A DNA stretch of 64,000 bases, from assembly GCA_963748295.1 (NCBI GenBank), contig CAVVIH010000007.1:1-64000 (forward strand), in the 5' to 3' direction. Below the pieces are notes generated by a model. The model made no database searches. It had not been told where the DNA came from and saw nothing but the letters and a program-made list of their open reading frames with translations. This document shows, in pieces, positions 8,649-18,183 of this stretch. Positions within the stretch are counted from its first letter, which is position 1. Every line of letters begins with the position of its first letter. The DNA is from CAVVIH01 sp963748295. GTDB taxonomy: Bacteria > Acidobacteriota > Vicinamibacteria > Vicinamibacterales > 2-12-FULL-66-21. Made by a program: the position numbers and the translations under genes.

Positions 8649-11059
8649 TCAGAAACGCTGCGAAATGATAATCCAGCTGTCGCCGCGATTCTCCAGCTCG
8701 AACGTGGCCTTCCTGGTGTTCTCCTGTCGGCCGCCGATGTTCGGGCGAAATTGGGTCCTGATCGTGCAGGTGATCGTAGCCTGCTGAAGGTTTGGTGCGA
8801 GCGTGACGGCGACGTCGCTGATGTCCAGCTGCAGTTCACGCGTGTTCCTCATCGTCTCCTGGATCTGCCTCGCCTCCGCGGCGGACAGCCGTTGTACCTG
8901 CTGCAGCGCATTGAAATCGCGTGCTTCTCTGGCGGCCTCGTAGCGACGAAGCGTCGCGTGGATCTCGGCGGTCGCTTCCGCCCGCAAATCGCGCGGCGGC
9001 GGCGCGGCCTCCCTTGGCGGATCGGGCTTCGGCGGCGGCGGTGACGTCGGCAGCGAGCGCGGCGTGCCCGGAACGGTGGACGGCGGTTTGACGGGTTCGG
9101 CCGGCGCCGTAAACGTCACCGCCACCGAGTGCACGACGCTGACCGGCTGGCCCTCCAGCGTGCTCGGCTGGAACTGCCACTGCCTCACAGCTGCCACCGC
9201 CGCCTCGTCCAGCGACGGATGCACGCCGCGCATGACCCGCGCGTCCGTCACGCGTCCGTCGGTGCCGATGACCGCTTCGACCGTCACCGTGCCCTGTATG
9301 CGCGAGCTCCGCAGGTCCGCCGGGTATTGGGGGTCGACGCGTCGGGTCACCCCGGGTGGTGGAACGACGTCGCCGGCGCGAACCGGACCCGCCGGCGGCT
9401 TCGGCGCCGGCTTCGACGCCGGAGGAGGATTCGCCGGAACGGACGAACCGCGCGCGGGATCGCGGCGAGGGTTGGCGTCTCGTCCCTGACGCCCGGACGA
9501 AGGGCGTTCCACCGGGGGATTCGAAGGCGGCGGCGACGGCGTCGGTTCTGCGGTCACCGGCGGCGGTGCCACCGCGGTTGTCGGCGCCGCCGCGGGCGCG
9601 GCCGGTTCGGTGGCCGGAGGCTTGTTGTCAGGGTTGGCGCTCGCGCGCTTGTCCGGGGGGCCCTGATTCGCGTCGAGATCGGGTACGTTCGGGCGCGGAT
9701 CCTGGGTCTTGACCTGCGACCACACCGCAAACCCCGCGACGAGCAGCGCCATCATGGCAACCGCGATCGCCAGGAAGTTCGCCACGCGCGATGGCGCGGC
9801 CGTTCCCGAGGGCGTCAGCGGCTGCGTGGACGCGACCTTTGCCGTCGCGGTGCTGCTGCCTCCGCGCGCCGACGTGAAGCTGCCCTCGTGCGCACGGCCT
9901 CTGTCGAGGAGACCCGCCTCGGCCCGCGCGACGATGCTGCTGGGATAGCGATCCGCCGGGTTCATCGCCGCGGCGCGCCCCGCGATCGTCAGCGCGAACC
10001 GGTAGTTCCCCTCCGAAAGCGCGCGCTCGGCATCGACGAGAAACTCCGGCGTGGCCTGACGCGGCGGCTGCAAAACGACGCCCGCTGCGGTCGGTTCCTC
10101 GGAGATCAGCGCGGTTTCCGCCGAGGACTCGACCGCGGCTTTCGCTGCCTTCTCCTCCGCCTCCTCGACGCGCTGCCGGACCTTCGACAGATCGTTCCGC
10201 ATGCGCGCGAGTTCCTGGTAGCGATCCGGGGGCTCCTTCTTCAGAGCGTGTACGACTATCGCGTCGACATCCGGATCGACGCTCGGCAGCACCGACTTGA
10301 GCGGCTCGATCTCCGCGGCCGGGATCCGCTTCAACAGGCCGTCCTTCATCGTTCCCGGAAACGCCTGCCGGCCGCACAGCAGCTCGTAGGCGACCAGGCC
10401 CACCGCGAAGATGTCGCTCCGGTGATCGACGCCCGTGCCGAGCACCTGCTCCGGCGACATGTAATTGATCGTGCCGACGAGCACGCCGGCCTGGGTCACG
10501 CCGGAGTCGGATACGCGGACGATGCCGAAGTCGAGGATCTTGAGCACACCCTCCGCATCCACCATCAGGTTGGCGGGCTTGATGTCGCGGTGCACGAGCC
10601 CCGCGCGATGCGCGTACGCGAGGCCGTCGCACAGCTCCTCGAGGAGCTTCAACCGGCGCGACAGCGTCAGCCCCGCGCCCTGGCGTATCAGCTCGGCGAG
10701 CGTCTCGCCGGCGAGGAATTCCATCGCGATGAACGGATCGCCGTCGTGCTCGCCGACGTCGAAGATCGTGACGATGTTGGGATGACGGAGCCGGCCGGCG
10801 GCGCGGGCTTCGCGCGCGAAGCGTTCGCGCACCGCTTCGGTGTCGAAGCCGCGGCGCAGCAGCTTGATCGCGACGAGGCGGTCGATCGCGGGGTCGCGCG
10901 CGAGATAGAGCGACCCATCCCGCCCTCGCCGATGCGCTCGAGGATCTGATAGCGGCCGATGAAGCCGGTCGGCGTCGGGCTGGTCAGCGGCGGACCACCC
11001 GAACCACTCCCCGGGCCCGGTCTGCTGCCGGGCGGCGTGGAAGGGGGAACGGGGGTCAT
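8649..11059 (-). CDS. Ser/Thr kinase with TonB C-terminal domain, one frameshift
   Basis: The product is about 800 residues. After a Pro/Gly-rich leader, the kinase domain begins at GRYQILERIGEGGMG and continues with LVHRDIKPANLMVD, ILDFGIVR and a DPD...AL region. A long linker includes one membrane helix (FLAIAVAMMALLVAGFAVW), then a Pro-rich spacer. A TonB-type C-terminal domain follows (RRVDPQYPADLRSS, VIGTDGRV, VRQWQFQPSTLEGQPV), and the end (about 100 residues, finishing WIIISQRF) looks NTF2-like. The ATG at 11059 gives the full N-lobe. One missing base near 10917 separates GGMG from SLYLARDPAIDRLVAIKLL. The start is 27 bp from the divergent FHA gene, so both promoters share that gap. 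Confidence 0.85.
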
Positions 11060-11086
11060 GCGGAGAAATATACTACCTGAGTCTGC

Positions 11087-12632
11087 ATGTTCATCCTTCT
11101 GTACACGCGGGACGGGCTCACCCTCCGCCATCCGTTGAGACCGGGAGACACGGTCGTCGGCCGGGCTCCGATCTGCGACCTGCCCATCGACGAGCCGAGC
11201 ATTTCCCGGCGCCACGTCCGGTTCCGCGTGCACGGCGATCATTGCGTGCTGACCGATCTCGGCGGCCGCAACGGCACCTTCGTCAACGGCGAGCAGGTCA
11301 CCGAAGCCGAGGTCAAGGCCGGCGATGCCGTCGTCCTCGGCAGGTTTCCTCTCCGGGTCGATCACGGAACCGTCGAGTCGCTCGTCTTCAGCGACAGCCA
11401 CGCGCTCGTCGACGACCGGACGTCGATCGTCCGGCCCGCCGCGGAGGGTTCGATCACCGTCGCGGACTTCAAGCCTGCGGCCGCCTCGGAACGGCTGCTG
11501 CGGCTGCTGGCGGAGATCTCGCGTCTGCTCGTCCCGGTCGGCACGCTCGCCAACCTGCTGGAGCGCATCGCGTCGGTCGCGCTGAACGTGTTGCCGGTCG
11601 ATCGCGTGTTCGTGCTGCTGATGGATCAGCAGGGCGCCGAGGTGCTGTCGCGGGTCAGCCGCGCGCGCAACAACCGGCCCGTCACGAACGCCAATCTGAG
11701 CCGGGCCATCGTCCGCCGCTCGATCCAGGATCGCGTGGCGCTCCTCGGATGCGATGCGATGCTCGAATCCGGCCAGGCCAGCGACAACCTGCCCGAGAAC
11801 ATGCGCTGGTTCATGTGCACGCCGCTCTGCACCGAAGAGGCGGTGCTCGGGCTCATCTACGCCGACAACCCGAACTCGATGAAGCTGACCGGCGCCGACC
11901 TGGACGTGCTCCAGGCGCTCGGCGCATACGCCTCGGCCGCGATCGAGCAGTCACGGCAGACCGAGCGAATGCTCGAAGGCTGGCGCCTGCGTGAACGTCT
12001 GCAGCGCCATCATTCCGTCGGCGTCGCCGAGCAGATGATCGTCCAGATCGGCGCCAATCGCGGCCAGCGTCCAGGCGCCGGGCGACCGTGACGTCACCGT
12101 CCTCATGGCCGACATCCCCGGATTCGTGCACCGGACCAAGGCGATGGACCCGGCCGGCGTGGCGCAGTTCCTGAACAGGTGCTTCTCGGTGATGTGCGAG
12201 GCGGTGTTCGCCGAGGACGGGACGCTCGACAAGTTCGTCTCGGATCGGCTCATCGCCGTGTTCGGCGCGCCGATCGAACAGCCCGACCATGCCTCGCGAG
12301 CGCTGCGCGTCGCGCAGGTGATCCGCCACGCGCTCGCCACGGGCGGCACCGAGCAGCCCGTGCCGCTCCGGATCGCGTTGAACTCAGGCCTCGCCCTCGC
12401 TGGAGAGATCGGGTGGACCAAACGACGGGAGTTCACCGTGATTGGCGAGGTCGTCAGTACCTGCGAGCGAATCCTGTCGTACGTCTGCGAACCGGGTCAG
12501 ATCGTGATGGGACGCGGCACGCGCGACCGCCTGGGACCGCAGGCGCCGGTCAAGGCGCTCGGTCCTGTCCATCTGCGCGGCTGCGAGCACCCGATCGATC
12601 TGTTCGCGTTCGATCCGCCTCAGAAGGAATAG
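11087..12632 (+). CDS. FHA-GAF-class III cyclase-like protein, one frameshift
   Basis: Domains in order are: an FHA phosphothreonine-binding domain (VVGRAPICDLPI, SISRRHVRF, GGRNGTFVNG; residues about 1-95), a GAF-like domain (about 140-300) and a class III nucleotide cyclase homology domain (from VTVLMADIPGF). A single-base shift near 12070 splits GAF from cyclase; joined, the product is about 515 residues. The cyclase part is unusual: the usual GD of the second metal site reads SD (FVSDRLIAVFGAP), and the catalytic G-D-x-V-N...R region reads GEVVSTCER, so the Asn is lost. It may be a non-catalytic sensor. Divergence from the kinase suggests that FHA binds its phosphothreonines. Confidence 0.8.
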
Positions 12633-13996
12633 TCGATCCCGATCACCGGCGTGAGCTTGTCGCGCAGTCCCGCCTTCGTCACCGGCACGAGCACCTCCGC
12701 CGAAATCAGGAGGTTGCCGCGCGGGTTGTATCTGAGGCCCAAGACGGTCACCAGCAGGTTCATGTCGCCGTCGCGTCTGCTGAACTCCTCGAAGGTGCCG
12801 GTGCCGAACGTCCCCGCTGCGGTGACGAACGGGAACTGACGCGCGGTCGGCACGAGGCGGCCGATGTCCCTGAGGACGCGGCCGAGGATGTCGGCCGAGA
12901 ACGTCAGCCGCGGGTGGACGGCGGTATCGAACCCTGCCGCGTAGTTGAACTCGTCCGACACGTTGGGCGACACCGAGAGCGCCTCGGCGCTGTCGCCGCC
13001 GCTGCTGAACGTGTAGCCCATGTTGACGTGCGGCGAGAACGGGCCCTGCCCCATCGACCCGATGAAGGCGACCTTGACCTGCGTTCCACCGGTTCCGAGC
13101 AGTTGCTCCGCATCGCCGGTCGGCAGCCGGACGTCGATACCGGCTGCCATGCCGCCGCCGGGCGCGTCGAAGAAGCGGAACTTGCCGCGCAGCAGGACGT
13201 CGCCGAGCCCCTGCGCGCGCGAGCTCTCGCTGAACGTCTTCGTCAGGGCGCCACCCTCGAAGGCGTGGATTCCCGGGCTGTCAGCCGTGGCCAGCCTGAT
13301 CACTGTTGCCTGGGCGGTCGCGTTCATGTCGATTGTCACGAACGGCACGACCAGACCGACGTCGAGCCGGTCGGTCACACCGTAGTTGAGGAACGCCGAG
13401 AAGATGCTGCTGGTGAGGTCGAGCGACAGGCGATTCTCGATGACGTCGCCTTCGAAGAACGGGTTCGGGGGGACGCCAGGCGTGGTCCGGGTGCCGCAGC
13501 AGTCCTGGTGCACCAGGTAGACGCGCACGTCGCCGTTGTCCAGGTCCTGCCCTTCGAGGGTGTCGTAGGTGGCGCGCTGAAAGTTGAACCCCGCATTCCA
13601 GCGGCCACGACCGGCGGTGAGCGCCCGCTCGACGAACGCCGATCCGAACGAGCCGCTCTCGCGCGTGAACGACCCCAGGCTGCTGTCGAACTTGTAGGAG
13701 AACCCGCCAGATGAAGATCCGACTGGGATCGTCGCGAGCTGCGAGGCCATGATCGAGTTGATCGCCAGCGGCACCTCGAGCTGGTTGACCTCGAATCCCG
13801 AGAGGACCTCGCCGCCGAGGATCGGCCGGAAGTGCGCCTCATGACTTTGAAAGCCTGGGGCCGTCGGCGGCGCCAGGACGATATCGGACAGGAGAATCTT
13901 CAGAAGCAGCTCGGAGAGCAGCGAGTGTGCGGACGCGGAAGCCGGCGCCAGCACAAAGCAGAGTACAAGAGCCAGAGCGAACCTGACAGCCTTCAT
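12620..13996 (-). CDS. Outer-membrane beta-barrel, phenol MetA-like family
   Basis: This 458-residue protein begins with a signal peptide (FALALVLCFVLAPASASA). It carries the pattern of the transporter/MetA-pathway-of-phenol-degradation family: NYGVTDRLDVGLVVPF, then GLGDVLLRGKFRF, GIDVRLPTGD and alternating beta-strands to a terminal aromatic (IGIDYSF), as expected for an outer-membrane barrel. The ATG at 13996 is preceded by GGAG and places the signal peptide at the very N-terminus. The substrate is unknown. Its 3' end overlaps the convergent FHA-cyclase gene by 13 bp. Confidence 0.8.
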   Translation of the reverse strand: MKAVRFALALVLCFVLAPASASAHSLLSELLLKILLSDIVLAPPTAPGFQSHEAHFRPILGGEVLSGFEVNQLEVPLAINSIMASQLATIPVGSSSGGFSYKFDSSLGSFTRESGSFGSAFVERALTAGRGRWNAGFNFQRATYDTLEGQDLDNGDVRVYLVHQDCCGTRTTPGVPPNPFFEGDVIENRLSLDLTSSIFSAFLNYGVTDRLDVGLVVPFVTIDMNATAQATVIRLATADSPGIHAFEGGALTKTFSESSRAQGLGDVLLRGKFRFFDAPGGGMAAGIDVRLPTGDAEQLLGTGGTQVKVAFIGSMGQGPFSPHVNMGYTFSSGGDSAEALSVSPNVSDEFNYAAGFDTAVHPRLTFSADILGRVLRDIGRLVPTARQFPFVTAAGTFGTGTFEEFSRRDGDMNLLVTVLGLRYNPRGNLLISAEVLVPVTKAGLRDKLTPVIGIDYSF

Positions 13997-14089
13997 ATGA
14001 GCTCCACTCGAACAATCGATATGAACGGAAATGATGCGCGGCGACAGCGTACATGAAAGCCGCTGAGCCGGCAAACGCTCGCTCGTGCG

Positions 14090-15677
14090 CTAGCTTCCCG
14101 GTGACGCGGCCGCGAACGCTGGCGGACGGCGAAGCTTCGACGCCTGCTCGTACGCGTAGGCCAGCGCGATCAAGCGCGCTTCGCTCCAGGCGCCGCCGAT
14201 GAAGGTGATGCCGACCGGCAGTCCGAATGCCTGGCCGGCCGGGACCGTAATGGTCGGATATCCGGCCACCGCCGCGGGCGTCGAGCTCGCGCCAAGGAAG
14301 TGATCGCCGTTGATCGGATCCGTGGGCCATGCCGGGCTGCCGGTCGGCGCCACGATCGCATCGAGGCCGTGCTTCTTCAGCACGGCGTCGATCCCCAGCG
14401 CGCGGGCACGCGTCCGGCACGTCGCGCGCTCGCGTTTGTAGCCGGGGTCGGTCAGCGGCCCCTTCTTGTTGGCCATGACGAAGATCTCCTGGCCGAAGTA
14501 CGGCATCTCGCGTTCCTTCTCGCGGTTGTTGAACGCGATCAGATCCGACAGCGACTTCATCTTCGCGGAGGGTCCGAGCCCTGCCAGGTATTCGTTCAGT
14601 CCGGCCTTGAATTCGTACAAGAGCACCTCGAACTCGCAGTCGTCCAGCTGCGCCGCCGTCGGGATATTGGCCGGATCGACGATGACGGCGCCGTTCGCCT
14701 TCATGACGGCGATTGCGGCCTCCACCAGCCGGTCGGCCGCCGGGCTGTATCCGAAGTAACGCTTCCTCGCCACGCCGATGCGCGCGCCTTTCAGCGCGTT
14801 TGCGTCGAGCGCCTTCAAGTAGTCGCCGGCATGCTTCGCCGAGCCCTGCGTCGCGACGTCACGCGGATCCTCTCCGACCATTCCGGAGAGGAGCGCGGCG
14901 GCGTCCGCGACGGTGCGCGTCATCGGGCCGGCGGTATCCTGCGTTCGAGAGATCGGGATCACGCCGGATCGGCTGATCAACCCGACCGTCGGCTTGATGC
15001 CGACCAGTCCGGCAACCGACGAAGGACACACGATCGAGCCGTCGGTTTCGGTGCCGACACCGGCCGCCGCAAGGTTCGCGGCAATCGCGGTTCCCGTGCC
15101 GGAACTCGATCCACACGGGTTGCGGTCGAGCGCATACGGGTTCCTGACCTGCCCGCCGCGTCCACTCCAGCCGCTGGACGACTTGGTGGATCGGAAGTTC
15201 GCCCACTCGCTCAGGTTCGTTTTCGCGAGAATCACGGCGCCGGCCGCGCGCAGGCGCCCGACGAGAAACGCGTCGCGCGCCGCGACGGAGCCCTCGAGCG
15301 CGAGCGACCCGGCGGTGGTCGTCATCTTGTCCGCGGTATCGATGTTGTCTTTGAGGACGATCGGAATGCCGTGCAGCGGGCCACGCGGGCCTTTCGCTTT
15401 GCGCTCCTCGTCCAGTGCGGAAGCAATCGCCAGCGCGTCGGGATTTGTCTCGCTGATCGATCGCAACATCGGGCCGCGGCCGTCCAGCTCCGCGATCCGC
15501 TGCAAGGTACAGCTCGGTGAGCCGCCGCGACGTGTAGCGTCCCGACGCCATCGCCTCCTGCATCGCGGCAATGGTCATCTCTTCGAGCTCGAACTGGTTC
15601 TGCGGCGGGTTGGCACTCGGCAGCGCGACGGACAGCGTCACGATTGATAGTGCCGCGAGCGTACGCAGTTGAAGCAT
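14090..15677 (-). CDS. Secreted amidase (amidase signature family), one frameshift
   Basis: This is an amidase-signature hydrolase acting on carboxamides, with a Ser-cisSer-Lys triad. The Lys lies in GIPIVLKDNIDT, and the Ser-rich signature is NPCGSSSGTGTAIAAN followed by GVGTETDGSIVCPSS. The N-terminus from the ATG at 15677 reads as a signal peptide (LRTLAALSIVTLSVALPSA), so the enzyme is exported. A single-base shift near 15507 joins RRLTELYL to QRIAELDGRGP. The joined length of about 528 residues fits exported family members. The physiological amide is not visible. Confidence 0.88.
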
Positions 15678-15686
15678 GGGCAGAGG

Positions 15687-15692
15687 GTACTA
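15687..15692 (-). promoter_or_regulatory. Putative -10 box of the amidase gene
   Basis: The hexamer TAGTAC on the minus strand ends 9 nt before the ATG at 15677. Transcription from it would give a leaderless or nearly leaderless mRNA. No good -35 box is visible. Confidence 0.4.
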
Positions 15693-15740
15693 CGGGAAGG
15701 ATTGGGGCAGGGAGTAGGGCGGAGAGCGCGGAGAAGATCC

Positions 15741-15986
15741 AACACGGAGACACGGAGTCACAGAGCACGCACGGAGGGCCTATGGCCCGCCGGCCTACGG
15801 CCGGCTGGACGAACGAGGCCAATGGGCGAAATACAAACGCCTTGAGATCACGCGGGCGCTTGTGTTTCGCCCATTGACCTCGTTCGTGCCGCGCGTAGCG
15901 CGGCGCCACAGGCCTTCAGTCACGCTGCGTTCAAGTTTTCTTGAGTTCTTCTCCGTGCGTCCTCCGTGCCTCCGTGCCTCCGTGTT
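15741..15986. repeat. Composite inverted-repeat element with octamer arms
   Basis: This element fills most of the 331-bp gap between the amidase and HMA genes. The outer arms are octamer arrays: ACACGGAG-type at 15741-15778 and CTCCGTGC-type at 15951-15986. Inside are two tight hairpins, GCCGGCC-TAC-GGCCGGC (15789-15805) and GCCGCGC-GTA-GCGCGGC (15888-15904). Between these lies a 32-bp imperfect inverted repeat (15809-15840 and 15856-15887, 29 of 32 positions matching) around a 15-nt loop. No convincing gene is present. It could act as a terminator, a structured RNA or a MITE-like element. Confidence 0.8.
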
Positions 15987-16008
15987 GAAATCGTCCCCGT
16001 GACCTCCG

Positions 16009-16542
16009 TCAACTCTCTTTCTCTACCGGCGCAACCGATTGAATAGTGATCTGCTCTGGGTCCTCGGCCGACGCTGGTGGATTGATCACGCCAACGATCT
16101 CCACGGCGCCGCTCTGCTTGCCCGCGAAACGTTGTGCCACCTGATCGTACGCCGCGGGCTTGGCGGGATCGGGAACGATCAGCAGGACCGTGCCGAGGCC
16201 GGTCGCATCGAGCGCGGGCTTGCCGCCCCGTTCGACGATCGTACCGACCACCGTCACCGTGGCCTCTCTAGCCGTGAACCCGCTGTCCTTGATCGCCGTC
16301 CGCAGCCTGGACAGCGTCACCCGGTTGCCGGGGCGCAGCTTGATGTCCGCGGTCTTGAACTGCAGCGACACGTCAGCGGATTCGACCCCCGCGATTCTCT
16401 GAACCGCCACGCGCACGGCGTGGGCACACGTGGTTCAATCCATCCCCAGGACTTTGAGGTTCACCCGCCGCAGCTCCGCCGCGCACAGCGTCGGCACGAG
16501 CATCAGCGTTACGACAACCGCCACTCGAAACAGTCGGACCAT
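16009..16542 (-). CDS. HMA-domain protein, candidate selenoprotein (UGA codon 36)
   Basis: Reading through one in-frame TGA gives a 177-residue exported protein. A signal peptide (LFRVAVVVTLMLVPTLCAA) is followed by a heavy-metal-associated domain, LKVLGMD-U-TTCAHAVRVAVQ, and a C-terminal domain containing VTVVGTIV and VLLIVPDPA. The TGA (16437-16435) sits exactly at the first Cys of the GMxCxxC motif, and the frame is open on both sides. The domain continues canonically (IAGVESADVSL). A 17-nt hairpin begins 11 nt after the TGA, as in bacterial SECIS elements. The start lies 2 bp after the upstream stop. Alternatives are a nonsense change or a base error turning TGC/TGT into TGA; no selA, selB, selC or selD is in the window to decide. 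Confidence 0.7.
16400..16437 (-). promoter_or_regulatory. Candidate bacterial SECIS element
   Basis: On the mRNA strand, eleven nucleotides after the UGA (16437-16435) a 6-bp perfect stem CCACGC/GCGUGG closes the 5-nt loop CGUGC (whole hairpin 16423-16407, loop 16417-16413). The loop has G at its second position, followed by U. A further 6-bp pairing, UGAACC with GGUUCA, encloses it and includes the UGA itself. Spacing, hairpin size and loop G match the bacterial SECIS pattern as I know it. The bulged U of the E. coli fdhF element is not seen. Confidence 0.6.
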
Positions 16543-16544
16543 GG

Positions 16545-17393
16545 TCAATCCAGCCAGAAGAAGTAGGTGAAGTTGATGTTCGCCCTGAAGCGTTCCGGCG
16601 GGTCGCCGTTGGTGCGCTGATAGGCGGGAAACAGCACGCCGCCCGAGATTCCGTAGGCTTTGTAGAGCAGCAAGGCCGAGGGGCCCACGAAGATCGCGGT
16701 ACCGCCGCTCCAGAGCATCTCGAACCCGTGGTGACGTGTAAAGCCGGTGTGTTCTCCGGTGGCCTCGACGAAGAACCGCAGATCCGGCTTCGGGTAGTCG
16801 AGCCGCAGCGCCGGCGGCCGGTAGCCGTATACCAGACTGTAGAACGTCACGTCCCCAGGCTTGTCGCCCTGACGCTCGTCGTACCGCTGATACCCCGCGC
16901 CGGCCCAGAAATAGTGCACGCGCGAAGCGTAGCCGGTCACCGCCGAGACGTTCATCGACGCGGTGGCGCGCATGCCGTCGCTGCGCACCGCCTCGAGCGG
17001 CAGCCCGACGCCGCCGGTAATCGTCGACTCGAATCGCGCGGAGCCCATCGTCTGGCGATGGAACCGCCACGAAACCGACGTCTCCATCTCACGCATCGAC
17101 GACATGGTGGACGTCAGGCGGCCCCGCGGCATGTAGAGTGGTGTGACCAGGTTGATCGGCAGCGACGCGGAGATCTGAAGGTCCTTGGTAATGCCGAAGC
17201 TGATCATCGTGCGCAGCGTCTGCTCCTCGGTGCCGGATTGTTCCCCGGTCCGAATGAGCCACGCCTGATCGAGCTGCCAGCCGCCCTTGCCGAGCGTCGG
17301 CGTCGCCGCGCCGAAGACCGGCCCATGACCCGACGCGGTGCACACCCGCGGCAACACGCAGAGGATAACGACCACCCACCCGGCGAGCCGCAC
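16545..17393 (-). CDS. Outer-membrane protein linked to HMA protein
   Basis: This 282-residue protein has a signal peptide (VVVILCVLPRVCTA) and a repeating beta-strand pattern ending in NINFTYFFWLD, as in outer-membrane barrels. The N-terminal mature part reads HGPVFGAATPTLGKGGW. I do not recognise a characterised family. The start is the GTG at 17393, 5 bp after the PPM gene's stop, and its own stop is 2 bp before the ATG of the HMA-domain gene. The three genes therefore appear translationally linked, which suggests an envelope metal-handling or sensing role. The function is inference. Confidence 0.7.
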   Translation of the reverse strand: MRLAGWVVVILCVLPRVCTASGHGPVFGAATPTLGKGGWQLDQAWLIRTGEQSGTEEQTLRTMISFGITKDLQISASLPINLVTPLYMPRGRLTSTMSSMREMETSVSWRFHRQTMGSARFESTITGGVGLPLEAVRSDGMRATASMNVSAVTGYASRVHYFWAGAGYQRYDERQGDKPGDVTFYSLVYGYRPPALRLDYPKPDLRFFVEATGEHTGFTRHHGFEMLWSGGTAIFVGPSALLLYKAYGISGGVLFPAYQRTNGDPPERFRANINFTYFFWLD

Positions 17394-17398
17394 GAGCG

Positions 17399-18160
17399 TC
17401 AGGTCCCTACGCTGACGACCACTGCGGTCAGGTTGTCTTGACCGTCGAGCTCGAGCGCGACGTCCACCAGCGTCTGGGCCGCTTCCTTGACGTCGCTGGC
17501 GCGCGTGACGATGCGTCCAATCTCACGGTCCGTCAGGGCGCCGTGCACGCCGTCGCTGCAGAGCACGATGCGATCGCCAGGGAGCAGCGGCCGCGACGCC
17601 ACCGCGACCTCCACGTCGTCCTGCGCGCCGACCACGCTGGTCAACACGTGCCGCATCGCATGGTTCTCGAAGGCTCTGGGATCCATTCCGGGATTCTGCG
17701 ACAGCAGCAGCTGCACCCAGGTCTGATCGCGGGTGAGCCGCTCCACTTCCCCTTTGCGGACGCTGTAGATGCGCGAGTCGCCCACGCTGCAGAACGCCGA
17801 GCAGGTGTCCTCGATCAGCATCGCCACGATCGTCGTCCCCATGCCGGTGTACTGGTCGCGGCTGTCGCTCTCGCGGAAGACACGGCGGTTCGCCAGCTTC
17901 ACGCCGCTTCGCAGGCGGTTGCCGTTGAAGTCGAGGTTGCCGTCGATGCCGAATGGCCACGTGTGATCGCTGTCGTTGTGCGAGCGCTCGACAAAGGTCT
18001 TCAGCGTCTCGATCGTGATCGAGGCGGCAACCTCCCCGGCATTGTGCCCGCCCATGCCGTCGGCCACGGCAAAGAGCCCGAGCGGGATCTCCACCAGCAT
18101 CCGATCTTCATTGTGCGGACGCACACTGCCTGTATGCGTGGCGCCGTGGGCCTCGATCAT
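17399..18160 (-). CDS. PPM-family protein Ser/Thr phosphatase
   Basis: This 253-residue cytoplasmic PP2C/PPM phosphatase shows all expected metal-binding motifs: SVRPHNEDR near residue 15, LFAVADGMGGHNAGEVAA near 31-48, GMGTTIVAM, SVGDSRIYSVRKG, VLCSDGV and GQDNLTAVVV at the end. It would reverse phosphorylation by kinases like those at 6-11 kb. The ATG at 18160 is used; the longer frame begins inside the heptamer array. A -10 box lies 7 nt before the ATG. It heads the likely operon with the outer-membrane and HMA genes. Confidence 0.92.
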   Translation of the reverse strand: MIEAHGATHTGSVRPHNEDRMLVEIPLGLFAVADGMGGHNAGEVAASITIETLKTFVERSHNDSDHTWPFGIDGNLDFNGNRLRSGVKLANRRVFRESDSRDQYTGMGTTIVAMLIEDTCSAFCSVGDSRIYSVRKGEVERLTRDQTWVQLLLSQNPGMDPRAFENHAMRHVLTSVVGAQDDVEVAVASRPLLPGDRIVLCSDGVHGALTDREIGRIVTRASDVKEAAQTLVDVALELDGQDNLTAVVVSVGT

Positions 18161-18167
18161 GGCAGGT

Positions 18168-18173
18168 ATTCTA
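18168..18173 (-). promoter_or_regulatory. -10 box of PPM gene, leaderless
   Basis: TAGAAT on the minus strand, preceded by GT and ending 7 nt before the ATG at 18160. A start site at the normal distance would fall at or next to the first codon. The -35 region would lie in the adjoining heptamer array. Confidence 0.5.
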
Positions 18174-18183
18174 ACTCCACCTC

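Noticed and set aside
16009..16416. Short HMA-less protein starting at GTG 16416
   Set aside because: It would begin in the middle of the HMA domain, after the CxxC motif; the in-frame signal peptide and domain start lie upstream of the TGA.
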